From positions 248,001-312,000 of the forward strand of contig JAEXAB010000001.1 in the NCBI GenBank assembly GCA_023394875.1: DNA of 64,000 nucleotides, written 5' to 3'. Each line of letters begins with the position of its first letter. Positions within the stretch are counted from its first letter, which is position 1. Shown here piece after piece: positions 18,961 to 29,121 of the stretch. The notes under the pieces were generated by a model, which did no database searches, was not told where the DNA came from, and saw nothing but the letters and a program-made list of their open reading frames with translations. Both the position numbers and the translations under genes were made by a program. The stretch is from Bacillota bacterium (GTDB lineage Bacteria > Bacillota > Clostridia > Christensenellales > DTU072).

Positions 18961-19833
18961 ATGAAAGGTCTTTTAACCCTAAAAGGTGTTTCAAAAGAGA
19001 AGATAATAGAAATTATCGATACCGCATTGCTTTTCAAAAGCGGACATAAGGTTAACTATCCAAACAAAAAGATGGTTAACCTTTTTTATGAGAACTCCAC
19101 CAGGACACAATACAGCTTTCAGATGGCTATGCTAAATTTAGGTATAGAGCCGCTAAGCTTTAATCTGGCTTCCAGTAGCGTTAGCAAGGGAGAGACTTTG
19201 TACGACACCGTTCGTACCTTTGAGTGTTTAGGTGTTGACGGAGTTGTTATAAGACATACAAAAGACGTTTATTACAGGGACCTTGAAAATATCAAAGTCC
19301 CTATTTTTAATGGCGGAGACGGCACAAGCGACCACCCTACCCAAACTTTATTAGATCTTATGACAATCTATGAGGAGTTTAACCGTTTTGAGGATCTAAA
19401 AATCTGTTTGGTTGGCGACATCAGTCACAGCAGAGTTGCTCACGGCAACGCCGAAGTTATGCGACGCCTTGGTATGAAAGTATACATTGCAGGCCCTGAG
19501 GATTTTCTTGACGATACCGCCCCGCATATTACCTTAGAAGACGCTATATCTAATATGGATATTATTAATCTTCTAAGAGTGCAGATAGAAAGACATGCCG
19601 ACAGTACAGGTATCAGCAAGGAAGAATATTTTGAAAAATACGGTTTGACTGTGGAAAGAGAAAAGGCGATGCGCCCGAATGCAATTATTATGCATCCCGC
19701 TCCGGTAAACAGAGGGATAGAGATAGCCGACGAAGTCTTCGAATGCGAAAGAAGTAGGATATGCAAACAAATGACCAACGGAGTTTACGTCCGTATGGCT
19801 GTTATTTATATGGTACTGGAGGGCAGACTGTGA
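18961..19833 (+). CDS. pyrB: Aspartate carbamoyltransferase catalytic chain
   Basis: PyrB condenses carbamoyl phosphate with aspartate, the committed step of pyrimidine synthesis. The 290-residue protein has ENSTRTQYSF (carbamoyl-phosphate loop, with Gln where Arg/Lys is common), HPTQTLLDL and HPAPVNRGIEI, the last typical of aspartate and not ornithine transcarbamoylases. No regulatory pyrI is nearby, as in Bacillus. It opens the operon and its stop overlaps the GTG start of pyrC. Confidence 0.94.
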   Translation: MKGLLTLKGVSKEKIIEIIDTALLFKSGHKVNYPNKKMVNLFYENSTRTQYSFQMAMLNLGIEPLSFNLASSSVSKGETLYDTVRTFECLGVDGVVIRHTKDVYYRDLENIKVPIFNGGDGTSDHPTQTLLDLMTIYEEFNRFEDLKICLVGDISHSRVAHGNAEVMRRLGMKVYIAGPEDFLDDTAPHITLEDAISNMDIINLLRVQIERHADSTGISKEEYFEKYGLTVEREKAMRPNAIIMHPAPVNRGIEIADEVFECERSRICKQMTNGVYVRMAVIYMVLEGRL

Positions 19834-21035
19834 TTCTGTTAAAAGGCGGTTTAATTTTCAAAGACGATGGCTTTGTTGCTTCCGATATACTGATTGAAGG
19901 GGAGAATATCATTGATATTTCTCCCATTATTTTAGTTAAGGGGGATTGCGAAATTATCGATTGTACCGACAAATGGGTAAGACCGGGCGCAGTAGACGTC
20001 CACGTACATTTGCGTGAACCCGGATTTTCCCATAAGGAAACAATTTTAAGGGGCACTACGTCGGCAGCAAAAGGCGGTGTAACCACAGTTTTTGCCATGC
20101 CTAATCTTAACCCCGTACCCGACAGCAAAGAAAACCTACAAAAAGAACTTGATATTATAAAAAGTTCGGCAGTAATAAACGTATTGCCCTACTTATCCCT
20201 AACCAAAGGACAAAACGGCAAGGAATTGTCAGAAATGTGCGTAAATTCTACCGATGCTATTGCTTACAGCGACGACGGCACAGGAGTTAGCGACCTAAAT
20301 TTACTTGAAAAAGCTATGGAGATTACTAAACATCAAGACGCCGTTATTTGCTCCCATGCCGAAGCGACGGAAATTTCCGACGTGCGCGCTCAGGAATACG
20401 CGGCGGTAAGACGTGAAGCCGCCCTTGCTCAACACGTAAAATGCAAATATCATTTTTGCCACCTTTCCACCAAAGAAAGTTTTGAAATCGTCCGCAAGGC
20501 AAAGGACTGGGGCGCCGATATTTCCTGCGAAGTTACTCCCCACCACCTTACTTTGTGTATTGACGATATTGCGGATACTAACTACAAAATGAACCCGCCC
20601 TTGCGTGATAAAAGCGACGTGAAAGCCACGATTGAGGCAGTTTTAGAGGGGACGGCTACCATTATAGCTACCGACCATGCCCCACATGCAGAATTTGAAA
20701 AGGCGGTAGACTATGCCCACGCCCCCAATGGCATTATTGGATTGGAAACGTTTTTACCTATAGTTTATACAACTTTAGTTAAACCAGGTCTTATTTCTCC
20801 ACAAAAAATGATTGAGCTTACCACCACCAACGCGCAAGCCCGCTTCGGACTGCCCATAAGCTCTCTAAGTGTGGGAGAAAGGGCGGATATATGCGTTTTG
20901 GATATAAACAACAAAAGAAAGTACACCAAAGAAGAAATTTTATCAAAAAGCAGTAACTCACCCTTTATCGGGAAGGAGTTTTTCGGGTTTAATACCTTAA
21001 CGTTATACAAAGGTAACGTAGTTTACAGAGCATAG
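19830..21035 (+). CDS. pyrC: Dihydroorotase
   Basis: PyrC closes carbamoyl aspartate to dihydroorotate. The amidohydrolase motifs are all present in this 401-residue protein: DVHVHLREPG with the metal-binding histidines, CSHAE, HFCHLSTKES, EVTPHHL and ATDHAPH. I place the start at GTG 19830, which overlaps the pyrB stop by 4 bases and has GGAGGG (19818-19823) six bases upstream. A longer in-frame start at 19761 would lie well inside pyrB and has no ribosome site. It belongs to the class I type found in Gram-positive operons. Confidence 0.93.
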   Translation: MILLKGGLIFKDDGFVASDILIEGENIIDISPIILVKGDCEIIDCTDKWVRPGAVDVHVHLREPGFSHKETILRGTTSAAKGGVTTVFAMPNLNPVPDSKENLQKELDIIKSSAVINVLPYLSLTKGQNGKELSEMCVNSTDAIAYSDDGTGVSDLNLLEKAMEITKHQDAVICSHAEATEISDVRAQEYAAVRREAALAQHVKCKYHFCHLSTKESFEIVRKAKDWGADISCEVTPHHLTLCIDDIADTNYKMNPPLRDKSDVKATIEAVLEGTATIIATDHAPHAEFEKAVDYAHAPNGIIGLETFLPIVYTTLVKPGLISPQKMIELTTTNAQARFGLPISSLSVGERADICVLDINNKRKYTKEEILSKSSNSPFIGKEFFGFNTLTLYKGNVVYRA

Positions 21036-21046
21036 AGGAGGATATT

Positions 21047-22159
21047 ATGCAAAACAAAATGCTTGTGCTGGAAAACGGCAAAGTCTATTACGGCGAGGGC
21101 TTTGGCTGTGACAAAACACAAATCGGAGAGCTGGTTTTCAACACGTCGATGGTCGGATATCAGGAGATATTGTCCGATCCGTCCTATTGCGGTCAGATGG
21201 TAGTTATGAGCTATCCTTTAATCGGCAATTACGGACTAAACGATGAGGATTTCGAGTCCAAAAACATAAGTATCGGCGGTTTTATAGTACGGGAATACAA
21301 TGACAAACCCAGTAACTTCCGTTATACAAGGACTTTAGGGGACTTTATGGAAGACAATAACGTTGCCGGAATAAGCGGCGTAGACACGCGGGAAATCGTA
21401 AGTATAATAAGAGATGAGGGCTCCCAAAAAGCCATAATAACCGACGCAACTTACAGCGTGGAAGAATGTTTGGAAATTCTTTATGACGCTAAGCTTCCTA
21501 CCAATCAGGTAAAAACCGTTTCTTCCAAAAAAATATGGTACTCCCGCACAAGGAACCCTGTCTTTACGGTATGCGCAATCGACTGCGGAATTAAGCTAAA
21601 TATGGTAAAGAAACTTAACGCCAACGGCTGTAACGTAGTAGTCGTGCCCTACAACACCCCGAAAAGTATTATAGAAAAAATAAATCCCGACGGCTTGTTT
21701 ATCTCAAACGGTCCGGGCAACCCCGAAGACGTGCCCGAAGTTATCGAACTAATCAGATACTTCCGCGGTAAGCTCCCTATTATGGGAATTTGCCTAGGTC
21801 ATCAGCTAATCGGCCTTGCTTACGGAGCAAAAACCTACAAAATGAAATTCGGACACAGAGGTGCTAATCATCCTGTTATGAACCTTATTTCGGGCAAGGT
21901 GGAAATAACCTCCCAAAACCACAGCTATGCAATCGACAAGGAAACGTTGAAAAACACCGACCTTGTTTTAACTCATATTAACCTTATTGACGGAGAGCCC
22001 GAAGGTATGATTGACGAAAAGAGAAAGCTTATTAGCATTCAGTACCACCCGGAGAGCGCCGCAGGACCCGAAGACAGCAATTATTTGTTTGATAATTTTA
22101 TCAAATTCCTTGAAGAATCAGCAGGAGGACGCAGCAATGCCGAAAAGAACAGATATTAA
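21047..22159 (+). CDS. carA: Carbamoyl-phosphate synthase small (glutaminase) subunit
   Basis: CarA releases ammonia from glutamine for the CarB subunit. The 370-residue protein has the N-terminal CarA domain ([11 protein letters not shown]) and a C-terminal class I glutaminase with the nucleophile in MGICLGHQL and the His/Glu in [10 protein letters not shown]. It follows pyrC by 11 bases behind GAGGAGG and overlaps carB by 23 bases. Its presence inside a pyr operon while the arginine block has no carAB of its own suggests one enzyme serves both pathways. Confidence 0.96.
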   Translation: MQNKMLVLENGKVYYGEGFGCDKTQIGELVFNTSMVGYQEILSDPSYCGQMVVMSYPLIGNYGLNDEDFESKNISIGGFIVREYNDKPSNFRYTRTLGDFMEDNNVAGISGVDTREIVSIIRDEGSQKAIITDATYSVEECLEILYDAKLPTNQVKTVSSKKIWYSRTRNPVFTVCAIDCGIKLNMVKKLNANGCNVVVVPYNTPKSIIEKINPDGLFISNGPGNPEDVPEVIELIRYFRGKLPIMGICLGHQLIGLAYGAKTYKMKFGHRGANHPVMNLISGKVEITSQNHSYAIDKETLKNTDLVLTHINLIDGEPEGMIDEKRKLISIQYHPESAAGPEDSNYLFDNFIKFLEESAGGRSNAEKNRY

Positions 22160-25100
22160 AAAAATAATGGTAATAGGGAGCGGTCCTATAGTAATAGGAC
22201 AGGCTGCCGAGTTCGATTATGCCGGCACACAGGCTTGTCTTGCTCTGAAAGAAGAAGGCTATGAGGTAGTCCTAATTAACAGCAATCCCGCCACCATAAT
22301 GACGGATACAAAAATAGCCGACAAAGTATATATGGAGCCTCTTGACCTTGAGCACGTGGCGAAAATTATCCGTTACGAACGCCCCGACGGTTTACTTTGC
22401 AGTATAGGCGGTCAAACCGGTCTTAACTTAGGTATGCAGCTAACCAAAAAAGGCATTTTGGACGAGTGCCAGGTAGAAATGCTGGGTACCAGCTACTCCG
22501 CTATTGCCCAAGCCGAAGATAGACAGCTCTTTAAGGACTTATGTATAAGGATAGGAGAACCTATTATAGATTCCAGAACAGCCAACACCGTGGAAGAGTG
22601 CCTAAAAGCCGCCGAAACTATAGGTTATCCCGTTATTGTGCGCCCTGCGTTTACTTTGGGCGGCACTGGCGGCGGTTTTGCCGATAACGCCGAAGAACTG
22701 ATAGAACTAAGTAAAAACGGACTGAAACTCTCCCCTGTTACCCAAGTTCTGATAGAAAAATCCATAAAAGGCTATAAGGAAATAGAAATAGAAGTTATGC
22801 GCGACGGTAACGACACCGCGATAGCTGTTTGTAGTATGGAAAACGTCGACCCTGTTGGCATACATACAGGAGATAGCATAGTAGTTGCCCCGGTGCAGAC
22901 TTTGACTAACAAGGAATATCAAATGCTTCGTAACAGCGCCTTGAAAATTATCCGCGCCCTAAAAATCGAGGGCGGCTGCAACATTCAGTTTGCATTGGAT
23001 CCTTTTAGCTTTAGCTACTTTGTTATCGAAGTTAACCCCAGAGTATCCAGAAGCAGCGCTCTTGCCAGTAAAGCAAGCGGTTTTCCCATAGCGAGAGTCA
23101 GCGCAAAAATTGCCTGCGGTCTATACTTACACGAAATAAAGTTACCTAACACAACGGCGGCTTTCGAACCTACTCTTGACTATATCGTTGTGAAAATCCC
23201 GCGCTTCCCGTTCGATAAATTTGCCGACGCTTCCCGCAAACTTAACACCCAAATGAAAGCTACGGGAGAAGTTATGAGCATAGGCAGAACCTATGAAGAA
23301 GGTCTATTGAAAGCAGTCAGGTCCTTAGAAACCAACGTTTGCCATCTGGAAATACCCCGCTTGAAAGAATTATCCAAACACGACCTTATTGAGCTTATTT
23401 TGGAAGGCACAGACGAAAGAATGTTCGCTATAGCAGAGGCTATAAGAAAGGAAATTCCTGTTGAATACATACATCAAATAACCAAAATCGATAAGATGTT
23501 TCTAGACAAGGTATACAATATCGTATCCTTAGAAAAGAAGCTTGCCAACAACGTAAACGACCTGTTTACACTAAAGGAAGTAAAAAAATGGGGCTTTTCC
23601 GATGAGTATATTGCCCAAGTTTGGAACAAAACCTATCAGGAAATTTATACAATGCGCAAAGAAAACGCAATCTATCCCGTATACAAAATGATAGACACCT
23701 GCGCAAGCGAGTTTGACAGCTATATTCCTTATCTATACAGCACTTATGAGAGTAAAAACGAATCTATAAACGATAGCCGAAAGAAAGTTGTGGTTTTAGG
23801 AAGCGGCCCGATTAGAATCGGTCAAGGCATAGAGTTCGACTACTCCACCGTTCACGCCGTTTGGGCAATTCAGGAATCGGGCTATCAAGCTATTATTATT
23901 AACAACAATCCCGAAACCGTTTCCACCGATTATACGTTAAGCGACAAACTCTACTTCGAACCGCTAACCTTTGAAGACGTTATGAACATAGTCGACTTCG
24001 AACAGCCCGAGGGAGTAATAGTTGCTTTAGGCGGACAGACGGCAATTAACCTTGCCGACGACCTTAACAGCGCCGGAGTAAAAATCTTGGGGACCAGCAG
24101 TCACAGCATAGCCTTAGCCGAAGATAGGGATTTGTTTATTGAGGTACTTAATAGCCTTAATATCCCTATGCCTACAGGAAGCGCGGTATTTAACTTTGCC
24201 GACGGCAAAAAAGCCGCCGAAAAAATCGGTTACCCTGTACTTTTGCGCCCGTCCTTTGTACTTGGCGGCAGAATGATGCACATAGTCTACGATGAAGAAA
24301 CTTTGCAAAGGTTCCTGACAGAGGCCGTAAAGCTTAACAAAAAACACCCCGTTTTGATAGATAAATATATATTAGGTAAGGAGTGCGAAGTCGACGCCGT
24401 TTGCGACGGCAAAGAGGTATTTATCCCCGGAATTATGGAACATATTGAGAGAGCGGGCGTTCATAGTGGTGACAGTATGAGCGTTTATCCTACTTACTCT
24501 TTGAGTGCAAAGACAAAAGAAACCATAGTGGACTACACCACGAGAATAGGGCTTGCGTTAGGCATAATAGGTCCGTTTAATATCCAGTTTGTTATTGACA
24601 GCGAAGATAAAGTTTATATTATAGAAGTTAATCCGCGCAGCAGCAGAACGGTACCCTTCCTAGCAAAAACCACGGGGGCGCCCATTGCCAACATAGCTAC
24701 AAAGGTTATGCTGGGTATGAGCCTGAAAGATTTAGGCTACACCGGAGTTTTCCCTCAAAAAACCAAATGGTACGTAAAGAGCCCCACTTTCTCATATTCC
24801 AAACTTACCGGTCTTGACGTTGTTTTATCTCCGGAAATGAAATCTACCGGAGAAGCTATAGGATACGACAACAGCCTAAACAGGGCGGTTTATAAGTCGC
24901 TAAAGTCTTCGGGCTTGCGCGTTGATAATTACGGCACGGTATTTACTACCCTTAGCGATACCGACAAGCAAGCAGCCTTGCCTTTAATAAGGAGATTCTA
25001 TAATTTAGGTTTTAATATTGAAGCAACCCAAGGCACTGCCGAATTTTTACGGAATAACGGCATCCGTACCAGAGTTAAGAAAAAACTTTCTCAGGGAAGT

Positions 25101-25310
25101 GATGAAATACTAACATCTTTGCGCAAAGGCTACGTCACTTACGTAGTAAACACCGCTTCGGAGAAAGAAACCAAAGGCATGCACGACGGCTTGCAGATAA
25201 GAAGAACGGCAGTTGAGAACAATATACCCGTATTTACTTCCCTTGACACGGTAAACGTGCTACTTAACGTCCTGGAAGAAATAACAATGGGTGTATCAAC
25301 TATCGATTAA
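22137..25310 (+). CDS. carB: Carbamoyl-phosphate synthase large subunit
   Basis: CarB makes carbamoyl phosphate from bicarbonate, ammonia and two ATP. The 1057-residue protein has two homologous ATP-grasp halves, each opening with a GSGPI(V/R)IGQ(A/G)xEFDY motif near residues 13 and 560, then a C-terminal MGS-like allosteric domain from about residue 930. The start is the ATG at 22137 with GGAGG upstream, matching the family N-terminus [10 protein letters not shown]. Earlier in-frame codons lie deep inside carA. Length is normal. Confidence 0.96.
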   Translation: MPKRTDIKKIMVIGSGPIVIGQAAEFDYAGTQACLALKEEGYEVVLINSNPATIMTDTKIADKVYMEPLDLEHVAKIIRYERPDGLLCSIGGQTGLNLGMQLTKKGILDECQVEMLGTSYSAIAQAEDRQLFKDLCIRIGEPIIDSRTANTVEECLKAAETIGYPVIVRPAFTLGGTGGGFADNAEELIELSKNGLKLSPVTQVLIEKSIKGYKEIEIEVMRDGNDTAIAVCSMENVDPVGIHTGDSIVVAPVQTLTNKEYQMLRNSALKIIRALKIEGGCNIQFALDPFSFSYFVIEVNPRVSRSSALASKASGFPIARVSAKIACGLYLHEIKLPNTTAAFEPTLDYIVVKIPRFPFDKFADASRKLNTQMKATGEVMSIGRTYEEGLLKAVRSLETNVCHLEIPRLKELSKHDLIELILEGTDERMFAIAEAIRKEIPVEYIHQITKIDKMFLDKVYNIVSLEKKLANNVNDLFTLKEVKKWGFSDEYIAQVWNKTYQEIYTMRKENAIYPVYKMIDTCASEFDSYIPYLYSTYESKNESINDSRKKVVVLGSGPIRIGQGIEFDYSTVHAVWAIQESGYQAIIINNNPETVSTDYTLSDKLYFEPLTFEDVMNIVDFEQPEGVIVALGGQTAINLADDLNSAGVKILGTSSHSIALAEDRDLFIEVLNSLNIPMPTGSAVFNFADGKKAAEKIGYPVLLRPSFVLGGRMMHIVYDEETLQRFLTEAVKLNKKHPVLIDKYILGKECEVDAVCDGKEVFIPGIMEHIERAGVHSGDSMSVYPTYSLSAKTKETIVDYTTRIGLALGIIGPFNIQFVIDSEDKVYIIEVNPRSSRTVPFLAKTTGAPIANIATKVMLGMSLKDLGYTGVFPQKTKWYVKSPTFSYSKLTGLDVVLSPEMKSTGEAIGYDNSLNRAVYKSLKSSGLRVDNYGTVFTTLSDTDKQAALPLIRRFYNLGFNIEATQGTAEFLRNNGIRTRVKKKLSQGSDEILTSLRKGYVTYVVNTASEKETKGMHDGLQIRRTAVENNIPVFTSLDTVNVLLNVLEEITMGVSTID

Positions 25311-25320
25311 GGAAAAAATC

Positions 25321-26046
25321 ATGACAGAAAAAATTCTTACGGTAATAAAAAACAAACAGCTTAACTCTTGCACTTACGAACTAATATTAGGGGGGGAAAA
25401 TTTAATCCACGAAAGCGGCGCTTTTATGGAAATAGAAATAGACAACTGTTTCCTTCGCCGCCCCTTTTCGGTTGCCGACAGCAGCGAAAATACTTTGACT
25501 ATACTTTATAAGGTTATTGGGGTAGGAACAAAGGCGCTAACTAAGGCAAAGGAAGGAGATACTTTTGACTGTCTTCTTAAATTAGGGAAAGGTTTTGTTA
25601 TTGACAACGTAAAAAAGCCTCTGCTAATTGGTGGTGGGATAGGCGCCGCGCCGTTATATCAACTTGCCAAAGAGTTTTACTTAAAAGGTATTACTCCCGA
25701 AATAGTCCTAGGCTTCAGAAACAAAGAAGAGGGGTATTATATTGAGAAATTCTGCAAACTGGGTAAAGTTCACGTTACGACAGATGACGGTAGTTTTGGG
25801 TATCCTGGAAACGCAATCGGGTTGCTTGAAAGTAAGAATTTAGAATATGACCGCTATTTTGCCTGCGGTCCGATGCCTATGCTGAAAGCGCTCCAAAACC
25901 ATTCTGACAACGGTCAACTATCCTTAGAAGCAAGGATGGGTTGCGGCTTCGGAGTATGTATGGGTTGCAGCATTCAGACGACCAACGGCTATAAGAGAGT
26001 ATGCAAAGAAGGTCCGGTGTTTGCGGCTAAGGAGGTTTTATGGTAG
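25321..26046 (+). CDS. pyrK: Dihydroorotate dehydrogenase B electron-transfer subunit
   Basis: PyrK carries FAD and a [2Fe-2S] cluster and passes electrons from PyrD to NAD+. In this 241-residue protein, RRPFSVAD (FAD binding) is followed by an NAD-domain with GGGIGAAPL. The C-terminal cysteines in GCGFGVCMGC and KRVCKEGP match the 2Fe-2S ligands. The ATG at 25321 has AAGGA upstream; an earlier start at 25291 lies inside carB. It overlaps pyrD by 7 bases. The pair indicates a class 1B, NAD-linked enzyme. Confidence 0.95.
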   Translation: MTEKILTVIKNKQLNSCTYELILGGENLIHESGAFMEIEIDNCFLRRPFSVADSSENTLTILYKVIGVGTKALTKAKEGDTFDCLLKLGKGFVIDNVKKPLLIGGGIGAAPLYQLAKEFYLKGITPEIVLGFRNKEEGYYIEKFCKLGKVHVTTDDGSFGYPGNAIGLLESKNLEYDRYFACGPMPMLKALQNHSDNGQLSLEARMGCGFGVCMGCSIQTTNGYKRVCKEGPVFAAKEVLW

Positions 26047-26954
26047 ACAAAAAAGTTAAGCTATTTGACAGCGTACTAAAAAATCCAATTATTGCCGCTA
26101 GCGGAACTTTCGGCTTCGGGTATGAAATGGCGGAGTTTTTTGATATCAACTGCTTAGGTTCAATTTCCCTCAAAGGTACTACGTTTAATCCCCGTTACGG
26201 CAACCCTTTGCCAAGAATAGCCGAATGCAGTGACGGTCTTATTAATGCAATCGGCTTGCAAAATCCTGGCATTGATGCCGTTATCAACACCGAAATGCCT
26301 AAACTTAGCAATGTTTATAATGACAAAGTAATAATAAATATCGGCGGGCACAGCGTCGATGAATATATAAAAACCGTAGAAAAATGCAACGGCTTGAAGA
26401 ATGTTTTGGGGATAGAACTTAATATAAGCTGTCCAAACGTTGAGGGCGGGGGTCTAGCTTTCGGCATCGAAGCAAGCGTTGTGGAGTCATTGACTGCGGC
26501 AGTAAAAAAGGTTTCCGACCAAAAGATTATTGTAAAACTTAGCCCCAACGTAACAGATATTTGTACTCTGGCTAAAGCCGCCGAAAACGGTGGCGCCGAT
26601 GCAATAAGCTTAATAAATACCTTAATAGGCATGCGTATCGATATAAGAACGGGCAAGCCCATTATAAGCGTAAAGAAGGGCGGTTACAGCGGCAAAGGCG
26701 TTTTCCCTGTGGCATTAAGAATGGTATATGAGGTTTATAACGCCGTAAAAGTACCTATTATCGGTATGGGCGGTATAAGTTCCGCTGAAGACGTAATAGA
26801 AATGCTCATGGCGGGAGCAACCGCGGTTATGGTGGGGACTGCAACGTTGAAAGACCCATTTGCCTGCAAAAAAATAGTGGAAGAATTAGATAATACTATG
26901 GAAGAATTAAAAATAAATAACTTAACGTCAATAATCGGGAGGGCGCATAAATGA
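26040..26954 (+). CDS. pyrD: Dihydroorotate dehydrogenase B catalytic subunit
   Basis: PyrD oxidises dihydroorotate to orotate with FMN in a complex with PyrK. The 304-residue protein has IGLQNPG, the catalytic cysteine in LNISCPNVEGGG (class 1 enzymes use Cys), and GMGGISSAEDVIEM for the FMN phosphate. Its ATG lies within the end of pyrK with a GGAGG site, and its end overlaps pyrF as ATGA. No oddities were seen. Confidence 0.96.
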   Translation: MVDKKVKLFDSVLKNPIIAASGTFGFGYEMAEFFDINCLGSISLKGTTFNPRYGNPLPRIAECSDGLINAIGLQNPGIDAVINTEMPKLSNVYNDKVIINIGGHSVDEYIKTVEKCNGLKNVLGIELNISCPNVEGGGLAFGIEASVVESLTAAVKKVSDQKIIVKLSPNVTDICTLAKAAENGGADAISLINTLIGMRIDIRTGKPIISVKKGGYSGKGVFPVALRMVYEVYNAVKVPIIGMGGISSAEDVIEMLMAGATAVMVGTATLKDPFACKKIVEELDNTMEELKINNLTSIIGRAHK

Positions 26955-27643
26955 AAGGAGAGGTAATAATCGCGTGTGATTTTTCCACCGAAAAGGAATG
27001 TCTTAATTTTCTTGAAGCTTTCAATAAAGAAAAGCCGTACTTAAAAATCGGTATGGAACTTTATTATCAGGCAGGAGCTGACTTCGTAAAAAAATTAAAG
27101 CAAAAGGGCTTTAAGATATTTTTGGATCTCAAACTTCACGACATACCAAACACCGTCTACAAAACCATGAAAGGACTAGCCTCTTTGGGCGTTGATATGA
27201 CCAACCTGCACGCCGCGGGCGGTATTAAGATGATGAGGGAAGCCAAACGCGGATTAACCGAAGGCGCTGTAAATAACAACGTACCTTTGTTAATTGCGGT
27301 AACGCAGCTTACTTCCACTGACCAAGAAACGTTAACAAAAGAAATCCTGATTGACAAGCCAATTTTGGATGTTGTCACAAAATACGCCGAAAACGCCAAA
27401 GAAGCGGGACTTGACGGCGTTGTCTGCTCTCCTTTGGAAGCATCGGCGGTAAAAACATTAGGATTAATTTCTGTTACTCCCGGCATTAGGCTTGCTAACG
27501 ACAGCGTAAACGACCAAAAAAGGGTGGCGACCCCCGCCTATGCCAAAGAAAACGGCAGTACTTTTATCGTAGTGGGCAGAAGTATTACCGAAGCTAGCGA
27601 CCCGGTTGAGGCTTATCGGGAATGCGCAAGACAGTTTAACTAA
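26951..27643 (+). CDS. pyrF: Orotidine 5'-phosphate decarboxylase
   Basis: PyrF removes CO2 from OMP to give UMP. The 230-residue protein contains FLDLKLHDIPNTV with the catalytic Asp-Lys-Asp network, and VVGRSITEASDP for phosphate binding. It ends the operon before the hairpin at 27665-27693. PyrE, which makes OMP from orotate, is not in the window and must be elsewhere if the pathway is complete. Confidence 0.96.
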   Translation: MKGEVIIACDFSTEKECLNFLEAFNKEKPYLKIGMELYYQAGADFVKKLKQKGFKIFLDLKLHDIPNTVYKTMKGLASLGVDMTNLHAAGGIKMMREAKRGLTEGAVNNNVPLLIAVTQLTSTDQETLTKEILIDKPILDVVTKYAENAKEAGLDGVVCSPLEASAVKTLGLISVTPGIRLANDSVNDQKRVATPAYAKENGSTFIVVGRSITEASDPVEAYRECARQFN

Positions 27644-27664
27644 AAAAATAAATTATCTAATATA

Positions 27665-27693
27665 AAGGGGATAGGCTTTTCGCTTATCCCCTT
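27665..27693. terminator. Bidirectional terminator between pyrF and gcvPB
   Basis: A 12-base stem (27665-27676 with 27682-27693, one G-T pair, loop TTTTC) is rich in G and C and has a T-run on its right side and A-rich sequence on its left. It can stop both the pyr transcript and the converging gcv transcript, whose last codon is at 27700. Confidence 0.85.
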
Positions 27694-27699
27694 ACTTTT

Positions 27700-29121
27700 T
27701 TATATTTTCAATATAGGATTTCTTGCCGCCAACACTTCATCGGGTCGGGAAATATATGCGTTATACGGTGTAAAATGCATATTTTCGGGTTCTTTCTTTG
27801 CCTGCTCAATAATTTCCAAAATAACCTTAGCCGCATTGTCCAGAGTCTGCTTATTTTCCGTTTCCGTCGGTTCAAACATCAACGCTTCGTGAACAATTAA
27901 GGGGAAATACATTGTGGGCGGGTGGATACCGTGGTCAATCATGGCTTTGGCTATATCCAGCGCCGAAACGTTGTATTCCTTTTTCATATCTTCCATACTC
28001 AGCACAAACTCATGCATGCAATGCTCATTACACTTATAGTCAATGTCTTTTAACAGTGCTTTTAGGTAGTTTGCGTTAAGTACGGCTTTTTCGGCGGCGT
28101 CCTTTATCCCTTCCCTACCCAAAATCAGCATATAGGTATAGGCTTTTATAATAACGCCGATATTGCCGAAAAACGCTTTAACTTTGCCGATGGTTTTCTT
28201 AGGAGTATAAAGACTATAATTTTTTCCGTCAAAGGCTATGCCGCCGTCAGGCAGAAAATCTTTGAGGAAGGCTTTTACTCCCACAGGACCGCTTCCAGGC
28301 CCGCCACCGCCGTGAGGGGTGGAGAAAGTTTTATGTAGATTGGTATGAATAACGTCAAAGCCCATATCGCCGGGTCTGACTATACCCATAATAGCGTTGA
28401 GGTTGGCTCCGTCATAATAGCACAAGCCCCCTGCGTTATGAACGATGTTGGTTATATCCACTATATTTTTATCAAACTTTCCTAACGTGTTGGGGTTAGT
28501 TAGCATCAATCCCGCTACGGTGTCGTTGCAAGCTAATGCCAAAGCCTCTAAATCCACGCTGCCGTCGGCATAACTTGGGATATTTATTATATTGAAACCG
28601 CATAGCGTTGCGCTGGCAGGGTTAGTGCCGTGCGCGCTGTCGGGTACAATTATATTAACTCTCTTAGTATCATTCCTGTCAAGGTGGTATGCCTTTATTA
28701 GTTTTAAGCCAAGATATTCTCCGTGGGCGCCTGCCGCAGGTTGAAGGCTGATTTCGTCCATACCGGTAATGGCTTTTAATCTTTCGGCGGTTTTGTATAA
28801 AAGTTCTAAGGTACCTTGAACGTAACGCTCTTCACTTAGAGGATGCGCCGTAGTAAAACCGTCCAAAGCCGCTACCGCTTCGTTAATTTTCGGATTGTAT
28901 TTCATTGTGCAGGAGCCTAGAGGGTAAAAACCATTGTCCACGCCGAAAGCCTTGCCGCTAAGTTCGGTATAATGCCTTACAATATCGATTTCGCTTACTT
29001 CGGGTAAAATAGTTTCCTTCTGCGACAAAAATTCGTTAGCTATAGGATAAACTTTAACTTTGGATTTGGGTAAAGTAAAAGCGCTTCTTCCCTTTTCGCT
29101 TCTTTCAAAAACAGTTAGCAT
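27700..29121 (-). CDS. gcvPB: Glycine dehydrogenase (decarboxylating) subunit 2
   Basis: With GcvPA this forms the two-chain P-protein that decarboxylates glycine and passes aminomethyl to lipoylated GcvH. The 473-residue PLP subunit contains NLHKTFSTPHGGGGPG, whose lysine binds PLP, and YYDGANLNAIMG. It is last of gcvT-gcvH-gcvPA-gcvPB on the minus strand, starting 7 bases inside gcvPA with a GGGGGTGG ribosome site. The two-chain form is common in Firmicutes. Confidence 0.95.
   Translation of the reverse strand: MLTVFERSEKGRSAFTLPKSKVKVYPIANEFLSQKETILPEVSEIDIVRHYTELSGKAFGVDNGFYPLGSCTMKYNPKINEAVAALDGFTTAHPLSEERYVQGTLELLYKTAERLKAITGMDEISLQPAAGAHGEYLGLKLIKAYHLDRNDTKRVNIIVPDSAHGTNPASATLCGFNIINIPSYADGSVDLEALALACNDTVAGLMLTNPNTLGKFDKNIVDITNIVHNAGGLCYYDGANLNAIMGIVRPGDMGFDVIHTNLHKTFSTPHGGGGPGSGPVGVKAFLKDFLPDGGIAFDGKNYSLYTPKKTIGKVKAFFGNIGVIIKAYTYMLILGREGIKDAAEKAVLNANYLKALLKDIDYKCNEHCMHEFVLSMEDMKKEYNVSALDIAKAMIDHGIHPPTMYFPLIVHEALMFEPTETENKQTLDNAAKVILEIIEQAKKEPENMHFTPYNAYISRPDEVLAARNPILKI

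Noticed and set aside
22011..22136. Extended start for carB
   Set aside because: The extra 42 residues come from within carA and have no ribosome site; [10 protein letters not shown] at 22137 matches the family N-terminus.
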